From positions 186,001 through 250,000 of the forward strand of contig NZ_JAMLJM010000001.1 of the NCBI RefSeq assembly GCF_023635005.1: 64,000 nucleotides of DNA, given 5' to 3'. Position numbers and translations under genes: made by a program. Below are positions 17,516 through 25,416 of this stretch, piece after piece (within the stretch, counting starts at the first letter, position 1; the number at the start of each line of letters is the position of its first letter). The notes beneath the pieces are model-generated. The model was not told the origin of the DNA, did no database searches, and saw only the letters and a list, made by a program, of their open reading frames with translations. Origin of the DNA: Flavobacterium luminosum (GTDB lineage: Bacteria; Bacteroidota; Bacteroidia; Flavobacteriales; Flavobacteriaceae).

Positions 17516-20389
17516 ATGGGTCAAAAAAACTACTTATTAAAAAAAAGAATCTTACCCCTTTTACTTCTTTTTCAATTATTCCTTTTCAATAGCAATGTAT
17601 TCGCTCAATCCGTTGGGGATTATCGATCTGTTGTAAGTGGAAATTGGACTACTTTAGGTACATGGCAATATTATAACGGAAGCGCTTGGGTAACACCCTC
17701 AGGCACTAATCCGCAAGGGTATCCAGGACAGTACACAACAGGAAATGTTACTATTGCTAGTGGACATACAGTAACTATTGGAGGTGCAGGAATAACAACT
17801 CAACCTATCGCTTCCATAACAATCAACGGCAATTTATTACTAAACGGCAATACTTCTTCAACCACAACCTATAATATTAATAGTTCTTCCATCACGGTGA
17901 CGCCACTCATCGGGACCATTCAGTTTGAGAACAAGGTGGAATTAGTTTTACCAGCCAATGCTGTATTGCAAGTAAAAACAGATACTACTCCTAACCCAGA
18001 TTACAATGGGCTAATTGGAGATTGTAGCCACAATCAAGATATAAAAATAGGTACTTTAGTTTATGCTTATTGTAAAGGAGGAGGCAGTACCGCTTTAACT
18101 TTTGATGAAATTATGCAGGCTGGAGGTACATTGAATGCTGTAGCCGCTTCTAACGGACCGATTTGTGCAGGGAATTCTATCAATTTATCGGGCAGTTATG
18201 TAGGAGGAGTCGTTGGTACTAAACCTACTTATACTTATACTTGGTCTATAAAAGATCCTAACAATGTTACAAGCACTTCAAATTCACAAAATCCTGTAAT
18301 TCCCAACGCAATAACCGGTACCTATCAAGCTACGCTTACTTGTACTATGACCTACAGCGGAACGAGTTACAGCAACTCTGAAATTATTACCATATTAGTA
18401 AATGCTAAACCTGCTAAACCAAGTGTCGATGCTGTTATACAGCCCAACTGTTCGGTGAGCACAGGTAGTGTATCGCTGAGCAATTTACCTACAGGAAATT
18501 GGACTATAAACCCTGGAAATATTTCAGGTACAGGAAACAACGCAACAATTACTGGCTTAGCAACGGGAACGTATAATTTTGCTGTAACCAATGCTGCGGG
18601 TTGTACCTCTGACATAGCTACCGTAGTCATAAATTCACCAAACAAAACATGGAACGGCACTGTAAATAACGATTGGTTCAATGCCAATAACTGGAGTCCT
18701 TCGGGAGTACCTACCGCAATCCAATGCGTTACCATTCCAAACACGACAAACAAACCTATCATAGTCACTGCAACTACCACTCATGCTAATTGTAATTCGT
18801 TAACTATTTTATCCGGAGGCACACTAGAGGTCACTTCGGGTAGTAATCTTCATGTAACAGACTTTATAAATGTGAATTCAGGAGGAGTTTTAAACCTGAG
18901 AAACAGCGCTAACTTAATCCAAACTAATAATGTTGCCAATAGTGGCAGCATTACTATGGACAGAACGGCTAATAACCTCCACTTGTTCGATTATGTATAT
19001 TGGTCGTCTCCGGTAGAAAACTTTACCGTAACAAATGTTTCCCCTCTAACGCCAACCAGTAAAATTTACCATTGGGTAACCACTCATTATAACGGTTCGG
19101 GTTATGGTTATGGCAATTGGTTGAATGTGAATGAAAACATGGTAGCCGGTAAAGGATACATCGTAAGAGTACCTAATGGTAACACCTCTTTCTCGACTAC
19201 TTTTGCCGGAAAACCTCATAATGGAGTAATCAACAAAGGTGTACTTCGAGGACCTACTGTTGTTGCTAATGACATTCCCGGAACCAATGGACCTATTACG
19301 ACTTATGACGACAACTGGAACTTAGTTGGGAACCCGTATCCTTCGGCTATCGATGCCATTGAATTTCTTACTGCCAACAGTAGCATTATACAAGGAGAAG
19401 TAAATTTATGGACCCATTCTTCGGCAATTTCAACTGCCAATCCGAGTCCTTACTACCAAACTTTTAGCTACAATTACAAATCAAACGATTACGTAACTTA
19501 TAACGGGAGCGGTGACAATATTGGGGCTACAAAAGGATTTAACGGAAAAATTGCTGCCGGACAAGGTTTCTTTGTAAAAATGATCGACGGAGCAGCAGGT
19601 TCAGGCAACATTACTTTCAATAACAGCATGCGTACTGATGGTTCTAACAATGCCTATAACAATGGACAGTTTTACAGAACTAGTAGTCAGCAAACAGCAA
19701 CTACAGAACCGGAAAAACACCGCATTTGGTTGGATTTAATTGATAGCAACATGAACACTAGCCGTTTTATGGCTGGATACATTGAAGGGGCTACTCATGG
19801 GAAAGACCATTTGTACGATGCTACAACCAACTATTCCGAAAGTTTGAAAGCTTTTACCATGTTGGATCAAAGTGACGATATTTTTGTCATCCAAGGAAGA
19901 AGCCTTCCTTTTGATCCCAACGATAAAATCAACTTTGGAATTCAAGTACCGGCCAATGCTACTTACAAAATTGCCATTGCCGATGTGGATGGATTATTTA
20001 AAACGGAAGGTCAAAAAATTTATGTGGAAGATTTATTGACCAACACCACTCATGATTTGACTGTAAGTCCGTATTCTTTTACTTCTGACAAAGGAATTTT
20101 TAAGAACCGTTTTGTGATTAAATTCAACGATCAGAAATTATCCAATACGGACAATGAATTCAGTAATAGTGTCGTTGTATTTGGCAAAGAACAGCTTACC
20201 GTAAAATCGGAATTGTTCTCCATCAAAGACGTAACGGTTTACGATGTTTTAGGTAAAACATTATTACATGCCAAAAACATTAGCGAAAAGGAATACCAAG
20301 CTAATGCTTTACGCCCTACCAATAGCGTAATTTTAGTGAAAGCAACTTTAGAAAATGGTACAATAGTGACGAAAAAAGTTATTTTTTAA
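17516..20389 (+). CDS. Secreted type IX cargo, tandem paralogue of the gene upstream
   Basis: A 957-residue exported protein with a signal peptide to about residue 31 (VFAQS). The N-terminal half is unlike its neighbour: a beta region with WTTLGTWQYYNGSAW, then two Ig/PKD-like segments (about 205-295 and 300-370). From about residue 475 onward it is nearly identical to the protein encoded at 13126-17232, including YVYWSSPVENF, LDLIDSNMNTSRFM and the C-terminal sorting domain. The pair looks like a duplication in which the export and anchoring half was kept and the exposed N-terminal half replaced. Possibly an adhesin; no catalytic motif is seen. Confidence 0.88.
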   Translation: MGQKNYLLKKRILPLLLLFQLFLFNSNVFAQSVGDYRSVVSGNWTTLGTWQYYNGSAWVTPSGTNPQGYPGQYTTGNVTIASGHTVTIGGAGITTQPIASITINGNLLLNGNTSSTTTYNINSSSITVTPLIGTIQFENKVELVLPANAVLQVKTDTTPNPDYNGLIGDCSHNQDIKIGTLVYAYCKGGGSTALTFDEIMQAGGTLNAVAASNGPICAGNSINLSGSYVGGVVGTKPTYTYTWSIKDPNNVTSTSNSQNPVIPNAITGTYQATLTCTMTYSGTSYSNSEIITILVNAKPAKPSVDAVIQPNCSVSTGSVSLSNLPTGNWTINPGNISGTGNNATITGLATGTYNFAVTNAAGCTSDIATVVINSPNKTWNGTVNNDWFNANNWSPSGVPTAIQCVTIPNTTNKPIIVTATTTHANCNSLTILSGGTLEVTSGSNLHVTDFINVNSGGVLNLRNSANLIQTNNVANSGSITMDRTANNLHLFDYVYWSSPVENFTVTNVSPLTPTSKIYHWVTTHYNGSGYGYGNWLNVNENMVAGKGYIVRVPNGNTSFSTTFAGKPHNGVINKGVLRGPTVVANDIPGTNGPITTYDDNWNLVGNPYPSAIDAIEFLTANSSIIQGEVNLWTHSSAISTANPSPYYQTFSYNYKSNDYVTYNGSGDNIGATKGFNGKIAAGQGFFVKMIDGAAGSGNITFNNSMRTDGSNNAYNNGQFYRTSSQQTATTEPEKHRIWLDLIDSNMNTSRFMAGYIEGATHGKDHLYDATTNYSESLKAFTMLDQSDDIFVIQGRSLPFDPNDKINFGIQVPANATYKIAIADVDGLFKTEGQKIYVEDLLTNTTHDLTVSPYSFTSDKGIFKNRFVIKFNDQKLSNTDNEFSNSVVVFGKEQLTVKSELFSIKDVTVYDVLGKTLLHAKNISEKEYQANALRPTNSVILVKATLENGTIVTKKVIF
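18938..20389 (+). repeat. 1.45-kb direct repeat, copy 2
   Basis: Partner of 15781-17232. The identical 131-base block lies at 19628-19758. Recombination between the copies would delete about 3.2 kb and fuse the first N-terminal half to the second C-terminal half. Confidence 0.9.
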
Positions 20390-20711
20390 GAAAATCACAA
20401 AATGCCCAAAAAGACCTTGATTGCAAATAATCAAGGTCTTTTTCTTTTGCATAAGCTTCTCTTTCAAAAGAAATATTATAATACGCCATTTTAGCATTTC
20501 TATATTGTATGCATCGGAAAATAAATTCTATTGCATACCAAACAAAAAAAGGAATTACCAACATTTCCAGTTGCTGACGAATATGAATCCGTTCATGATT
20601 CACAAATACTAGATCATTTCGATCACTTTTGTTAGCCAAAAAGACAAATGGGTAAATGGTGATTCCTCTAAAACCTTTTGGTGTCAAATATTTAAAAACA
20701 ATCAGAATCAT
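20379..20711 (-). CDS. Small membrane protein with HExxH-like motif
   Basis: A 110-residue protein with HERIH at about residues 49-53, matching the HExxH zinc motif, and a hydrophobic segment following it (LVIPFFVWYAIEFIF). It resembles a miniature M56/BlaR-type peptidase domain, but whether it is an active protease is unknown. I prefer the start at 20711 because the upstream Met at 20741 would overlap the promoter of the divergent DUF5522 gene. Its 3' end overlaps the stop of the 957-residue cargo gene by 11 bases on the opposite strand and contains that gene's terminator hairpin. Confidence 0.75.
   Translation of the reverse strand: MILIVFKYLTPKGFRGITIYPFVFLANKSDRNDLVFVNHERIHIRQQLEMLVIPFFVWYAIEFIFRCIQYRNAKMAYYNISFEREAYAKEKDLDYLQSRSFWAFCDFLKK
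20408..20443 (+). terminator. Cargo-gene terminator inside an antisense coding region
   Basis: AAAAAGACCTTGATT / AATCAAGGTCTTTTT, a 15-bp arm pair beginning 18 bases after the 957-residue cargo gene's stop. The same bases encode the C-terminal residues of the minus-strand HERIH protein. Confidence 0.85.
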
Positions 20712-20726
20712 ATACCACAAATTTGA

Positions 20727-20734
20727 TAAATTTG
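20727..20734 (+). promoter_or_regulatory. Promoter -7 box of the DUF5522 gene
   Basis: TAAATTTG, 5 bases before the start codon at 20740. The divergent gene starts at 20711, so both promoters share about 28 bases. Confidence 0.55.
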
Positions 20735-20739
20735 TAAAC

Positions 20740-20919
20740 ATGAACCATGATTTACATCCAAATAATTTAAAGGAAGGTGAAGATTTTTATTACACCCCTG
20801 AAGGTTATAAATGTTTTACAGAAACCTACCATTTAAAACGAGGCTATTGTTGTAAAAGTGGATGCCGTCATTGTCCCTATGGATTTGATAAAAAAACCGG
20901 CCTCATTAAACATTTATAA
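20740..20919 (+). CDS. DUF5522-type small Cys-rich protein
   Basis: A 59-residue cytoplasmic protein with EGEDFYYTPEGYKCFTETYH followed by a Cys cluster (RGYCCKSGCRHCPYGF), a compact probable metal site characteristic of the DUF5522 family. Function unknown; the cluster suggests a zinc or iron-sulfur binder. I start at the ATG at 20740, 28 codons inside the longest open frame, because the promoter box lies just upstream and family members begin at about this point. The frame upstream lies in the divergent gene's 5' region. Confidence 0.85.
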   Translation: MNHDLHPNNLKEGEDFYYTPEGYKCFTETYHLKRGYCCKSGCRHCPYGFDKKTGLIKHL

Positions 20920-21069
20920 AACACAACAGTGGACATTCTTTTGCTTAAATATAAAATCAAAATAGATAAGTCCTATCACAGGTCGGATATTCGGTACCCA
21001 TAGTTTTTTAAAAAAAAAACAGATGAAGAACAACTTGATTAAATAAACAGAATAATCCAAAGATCAAAA

Positions 21070-23055
21070 ATGACTTTTCAAGAACAAATTTTAGAAGGAA
21101 TCCCTTCAATCTTACCCAAACCAAAAGCATACGAAGCTCATATCAATCACGCTCCGAAACGCAAAGAAATTTTATCAGACGAAGAAATGAAATTAGCTCT
21201 TAAGAATGCTTTACGCTATTTTGAAGCGAAACATCACGAAGAACTAATACCTGAATTTAGAGAAGAGCTTCAAGAATATGGTCGAATCTACATGTATCGA
21301 CTACGTCCAGATTATGAGATGAAAGCTCGCCCTATTTCAGAATATCCTGGTAATAGTGAGCAAGCCAAAGCGATAATGCTTATGATTCAAAATAACTTGG
21401 ATTATGCAGTAGCACAACACCCGCATGAATTAATAACCTATGGCGGTAACGGTGCTGTTTTTAGCAATTGGGCTCAATATCGTCTGACTATGAAATATCT
21501 AGCGGAGATGACCGATGAACAAACCTTAGTGATGTACTCGGGACATCCTATGGGTTTATTTCCATCACACAAAGAAGCACCAAGAGTTGTAGTAACCAAT
21601 GGTATGATGATTCCCAACTATTCTAAACCGGATGATTGGGAAAAATTTAATGCTTTAGGCGTTACCCAATACGGTCAAATGACAGCAGGAAGTTACATGT
21701 ATATTGGCCCGCAAGGTATTGTGCATGGTACCACCATTACCGTTTTAAATGGTTTCCGAAAAATCAAAAAAAATCCAACAGGCGGATTGTTTGTCACCTC
21801 TGGTTTAGGAGGAATGAGTGGCGCACAACCAAAGGCAGGAACAATTGCTGGATGTATCACAGTTTGCGCAGAGGTAAATCCAAAAATCACCAAAATTAGA
21901 CACGAACAAGGCTGGATACACGAAATTATTGAAGACCTCAACGTATTAGTTACAAGAGTAAAATCAGCAATAGTTAAAAAAGAAGTCGTTTCCATTGCTT
22001 ATTTAGGAAATGTTGTAGACGTCTGGGAAAAATTTGACGAGGAAAACATAACCATCGATTTGGGATCGGATCAAACTTCCCTTCATAATCCTTGGGCTGG
22101 AGGCTATTATCCGGTAGGCATTTCGTTTGAAGAATCTAATGAAATGATGGCCAACAACCCCGAGAAATTCAAAGAAGAAGTACAAAAAACTTTACGCCGA
22201 CATGCTGCAGCAATCAATAAACACACTGCAAAAGGCACCTATTTCTTCGATTACGGTAATGCCTTCTTGCTAGAAGCTTCTAGAGCTGGAGCTGACGTTA
22301 TGGCTGAAAATACAACATTAGGAAGAGAGTTCAAATACCCTTCGTATGTTCAAGATATTATGGGACCTATGTGTTTTGATTACGGATTTGGACCCTTCCG
22401 ATGGGTTTGTACTTCAGGTAAACCCGAAGATTTAGCAAAAACGGATGCAATTGCTTGCGCTGTTTTAGAAGAAATGATGAAAAACGCTCCTGAAGAAATC
22501 CAACAACAAATGGCCGATAATATTCAATGGATCAAAGGAGCCCAAGAAAACCAATTGGTTGTAGGATCACAAGCCCGAATCTTGTATGCTGATGCAGAAG
22601 GTCGAATGAAAATTGCCGAAGCCTTTAATCAAGCCATTGCTTCAGGTGAAATTGGCCCAATAGTCTTAGGTCGTGATCATCATGATGTTTCTGGAACCGA
22701 CTCTCCTTATAGAGAAACCTCTAACATTTATGACGGCTCAAGATTTACAGCCGATATGGCTATTCACAACGTTATTGGAGATAGTTTCCGAGGAGCTACT
22801 TGGGTTTCTATTCACAACGGCGGTGGTGTTGGATGGGGAGAAGTGATTAACGGAGGATTCGGAATGTTACTGGATGGAAGTAACGATGCTGACAGACGCT
22901 TAAAATCGATGTTGTTTTGGGATGTGAATAACGGAATTGCAAGAAGAAGTTGGGCACGTAACGAAGGCGCTGTATTTTCTATAAAAAGAGCAATGCAAGT
23001 GGAACCTTTGCTAAAAGTTACTTTACCTAATTTTGTTGACGAAAATTTACTATAA
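21070..23055 (+). CDS. hutU: Urocanate hydratase
   Basis: Second step of histidine breakdown: urocanate plus water gives 4-imidazolone-5-propanoate, using a tightly bound NAD+ as an electrophile. Hallmarks are GLGGMSGAQPKA (about residues 245-256), the Cys in FRWVCTSGKPEDL (about 447), and GRDHHDVSGTDSPYRETSNIYDGS (about 535-558). At 661 residues it is about 100 longer than the classical Pseudomonas enzyme; I recall this longer form from Bacteroidetes. No other hut gene is adjacent; the arginase-like gene at 52.9 kb is not a convincing hutG. Confidence 0.95.
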   Translation: MTFQEQILEGIPSILPKPKAYEAHINHAPKRKEILSDEEMKLALKNALRYFEAKHHEELIPEFREELQEYGRIYMYRLRPDYEMKARPISEYPGNSEQAKAIMLMIQNNLDYAVAQHPHELITYGGNGAVFSNWAQYRLTMKYLAEMTDEQTLVMYSGHPMGLFPSHKEAPRVVVTNGMMIPNYSKPDDWEKFNALGVTQYGQMTAGSYMYIGPQGIVHGTTITVLNGFRKIKKNPTGGLFVTSGLGGMSGAQPKAGTIAGCITVCAEVNPKITKIRHEQGWIHEIIEDLNVLVTRVKSAIVKKEVVSIAYLGNVVDVWEKFDEENITIDLGSDQTSLHNPWAGGYYPVGISFEESNEMMANNPEKFKEEVQKTLRRHAAAINKHTAKGTYFFDYGNAFLLEASRAGADVMAENTTLGREFKYPSYVQDIMGPMCFDYGFGPFRWVCTSGKPEDLAKTDAIACAVLEEMMKNAPEEIQQQMADNIQWIKGAQENQLVVGSQARILYADAEGRMKIAEAFNQAIASGEIGPIVLGRDHHDVSGTDSPYRETSNIYDGSRFTADMAIHNVIGDSFRGATWVSIHNGGGVGWGEVINGGFGMLLDGSNDADRRLKSMLFWDVNNGIARRSWARNEGAVFSIKRAMQVEPLLKVTLPNFVDENLL

Positions 23056-23128
23056 CTTGAATAACAGTTTTTTAGCCTATATTCGGTATGATTTTTGCGG
23101 TAAATTTATTAATCAAACATATTACAAA

Positions 23129-23662
23129 ATGAAACTAATTAATTTACTTTCCTTAGCAACTTTATTTATTCTTACCTCTTGTAGTTCGGTAAGAGTAAAT
23201 GCTGACTACGATAAAAATATTAATTTTAGTCAGTACAAAACGTATGCTTTTCACAAAAGCGGTATCGATAAAGCTGAAATTTCTGATTTAGACAAGAAAA
23301 GAATTTTACGTGCCATTGATGCCCAAATGACCGCCAAGGGGTTTACCAAAAGTGAAACTCCTGATTTATTGGTAAATATTTTCACCAAAGAAAGAGAAAA
23401 AGTTGATGTAAACACCTACTACAATGGTTGGGGTTACGGATGGAGCTACGGGTGGAATCCTTATTTGTGGGGAGGAAGAACCTATGTCTCTTCTTCTACC
23501 GAAGGCACATTATTCATTGACCTGATTGATGCTAAAAGCAAAGAGTTAATCTGGCAAGGAATAGGCACCGGATATTTGTCACATGACACCGAGAAAAAAG
23601 ACGAAAGAGCGAATGAATTTGTAACTCAAATCTTGTCTCAGTTTCCTCCACAAAAAAAATAA
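23129..23662 (+). CDS. DUF4136 lipoprotein
   Basis: A 177-residue lipoprotein (signal peptide with lipobox LTSC, then SSVRVNADYDKNINFSQYKTYAF, here split: the segment DYDKNINFSQYKTYAF is the family's typical opening). A Trp/Tyr/Gly stretch (YYNGWGYGWSYGWNPYLWGG, about residues 93-112) precedes the LFIDLIDAKSKELIWQG strand pair. DUF4136 proteins are envelope lipoproteins of unknown role. I start at 23129 because the upstream codons in frame lie in the 3' end of hutU and carry no signal peptide. Confidence 0.88.
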   Translation: MKLINLLSLATLFILTSCSSVRVNADYDKNINFSQYKTYAFHKSGIDKAEISDLDKKRILRAIDAQMTAKGFTKSETPDLLVNIFTKEREKVDVNTYYNGWGYGWSYGWNPYLWGGRTYVSSSTEGTLFIDLIDAKSKELIWQGIGTGYLSHDTEKKDERANEFVTQILSQFPPQKK

Positions 23663-23667
23663 TTATA

Positions 23668-23703
23668 AAGCTGTCTCCAAAACAATTGGGGATAGCTTTT
23701 TTT
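23668..23703 (+). terminator. Terminator after the DUF4136 gene
   Basis: AAGCTGTCTCC pairs with GGGGATAGCTT (G-U pairs included), followed by a run of T. Confidence 0.75.
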
Positions 23704-23834
23704 CACTACTCGCTTGAAATTCGATAAAACACATAAGTTCATTCGAATTACTCGATTCTAATCCTATTTTTTATTACACTTGTTCCAACGGTGTGGCAAT
23801 AACATTTATCATGTTTCATCTGAAAATGAAATTT

Positions 23835-23842
23835 TAAATTTG
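23835..23842 (+). promoter_or_regulatory. Promoter -7 box of the haemoglobin gene
   Basis: TAAATTTG, 17 bases before the start at 23860. Confidence 0.5.
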
Positions 23843-23859
23843 CTCAAATTATTTTTACA

Positions 23860-24246
23860 ATGAAAGACATTCAAAACTTAGATGATATCAAACAAATGGT
23901 TGACACTTTTTATGACAAGGTAAAAGTAGATCCGCTTATTGGTCCGATATTTAATGGAGTAATTAAAGATCGATGGCCAGAACATTTACAAAAAATGTAT
24001 GGTTTTTGGGAAACTGTATTATTAGATGTGCACAGCTATTCCGGAAGTCCCTTCCCTCCTCATGCCAAAATGCCTATAGAACAAATTCATTTCGAGCGTT
24101 GGATTTTACTTTTCATCAACACTGTAGATTCTCTTTTTGTAGGAGAAAAAGCAGAAGAGGCGAAATGGCGCGCCGAAAAAATGGCGGAAATGTTTCATCA
24201 TAAAATAGAATATTTTAAAGCCGCTGGTCATAAACCTCTTATTTAA
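23860..24246 (+). CDS. Group III truncated haemoglobin
   Basis: A 128-residue single-domain globin of the 2-over-2 fold. The probable proximal haem ligand is His77 in IEQIHFERWILLF, with Trp81 in the group III position; the upstream PFPPHAKM segment (His68) is also conserved in this group. Group III members bind O2 or NO and are linked to microaerobic or nitrosative metabolism. The next gene starts 23 bases downstream, so the two may be cotranscribed, though the lipoprotein there has no evident haem link. Confidence 0.92.
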   Translation: MKDIQNLDDIKQMVDTFYDKVKVDPLIGPIFNGVIKDRWPEHLQKMYGFWETVLLDVHSYSGSPFPPHAKMPIEQIHFERWILLFINTVDSLFVGEKAEEAKWRAEKMAEMFHHKIEYFKAAGHKPLI

Positions 24247-24268
24247 CCATCATTAAGCCGTCCCACTT

Positions 24269-25321
24269 ATGACAAACATAAAATTACCTACTCTTTCATT
24301 ATTCTTTTTATTTTCTATTTCTTTACTAAGTTGTAGCTCTACCAATCTGATGACTTTACGTGTCACTGAACCTGCGCCAATTTACTTGGAATCTAAAGGA
24401 AAGACCGTTGGTATTATCAACAGGACTGAACCTTCTAAAGACACTAAAACTTTGGATGAAATTGACAAGATCTTATCGTTAGAAGGAAAAAAAATAGATG
24501 CAGAAGCTTCGCAACGCATCATCTCTGGATTACAAACAGAACTAATCAGAAATAATGGTTTCAAAGAAGTAAAAATTGTTGAGGATTCTAGTGTAAAAAA
24601 CAGTGGCTTGGATATTTTTCCTGCTGCATTATCTTGGGAAACTATTACCAAAATGGCACAACAAAACAATATAGACTATCTCTTGGAATTATCTTTTTTA
24701 GACACTGATACTAAAGTAGATTATAAAACCACCACTTCGCAAGCTAGCGCTATAGGTGGTTTAAAAATCCCTATTATAGAACATCAGGCCACGGTAAATA
24801 CGATTATAAAAAATGGATGGCGCATCTACGATACCCAAAACAAAATCATAGTAGATGAATCTGTACTTCATAAAGGTGTGACATCTGTTGGAAGAGGAAT
24901 CAATCCTGCTAAAGCCATAGAAGCTATCGTTGGAAGAAAAGAAAGCGTATTGGATTTGAGTTATAAAAACGGGCAAGAATATGCTTACAAGACTCTTCCT
25001 TATAATATTAGAGTGTCACGAGATTATTACGTAAGAGGCACACCCAATTTTGAAATCGCAAAAAGAAGAGCACAATCTGGAAACTGGGATGGTGCCGCAG
25101 AACTTTGGGTGAAGGAAGTGAATAACTCTAATCCAAAAATTGCAGGAAGAGCTTGCTATAATATGGCCATCAGCAGTGAAATTAATGGTAACATCGAAAA
25201 AGCAATCGAATGGGCAGCCAAATCTTACAGCGATTACGGCGATAAATTAGCTTTACGCTACATTAATGTCCTAAAAAACAGAGCGCATAGAAATAACATT
25301 CTAAACAACCAGAAGCAGTAG
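24269..25321 (+). CDS. DUF6340-like lipoprotein with TPR-like end
   Basis: A 350-residue lipoprotein (lipobox LLSC, Cys22). The N-terminal two-thirds has the pattern APIYLESKGKTVGIINR...AQQNNIDYLLELSFLDTDT that I associate with DUF6340. The C-terminal third has helices resembling a tetratricopeptide repeat (RRAQSGNWDGAAELWVKEV, then ACYNMAISSEINGNIEKAIEW). A periplasmic scaffold or assembly role is possible, but function is unknown. It lies 23 bases after the haemoglobin gene. Confidence 0.8.
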   Translation: MTNIKLPTLSLFFLFSISLLSCSSTNLMTLRVTEPAPIYLESKGKTVGIINRTEPSKDTKTLDEIDKILSLEGKKIDAEASQRIISGLQTELIRNNGFKEVKIVEDSSVKNSGLDIFPAALSWETITKMAQQNNIDYLLELSFLDTDTKVDYKTTTSQASAIGGLKIPIIEHQATVNTIIKNGWRIYDTQNKIIVDESVLHKGVTSVGRGINPAKAIEAIVGRKESVLDLSYKNGQEYAYKTLPYNIRVSRDYYVRGTPNFEIAKRRAQSGNWDGAAELWVKEVNNSNPKIAGRACYNMAISSEINGNIEKAIEWAAKSYSDYGDKLALRYINVLKNRAHRNNILNNQKQ

Positions 25322-25416
25322 CCTTCTTCCCGGTTTTATTTTGTTATTTTAACCCTTAAATATATTGCCACTATGTAGCGCAATTATTAATTTTACAAAA
25401 TAAAAGAATACATCGC

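Noticed and set aside
15781..20389. Insertion sequence or CRISPR as the cause of the long direct repeat
   Set aside because: Both copies are the 3' parts of genes, end on stop codons, and have no transposase, terminal inverted repeats or spacer pattern.
23033..23128. N-terminal extension of the DUF4136 lipoprotein
   Set aside because: These codons overlap the hutU 3' end and would place the lipoprotein signal peptide internally.
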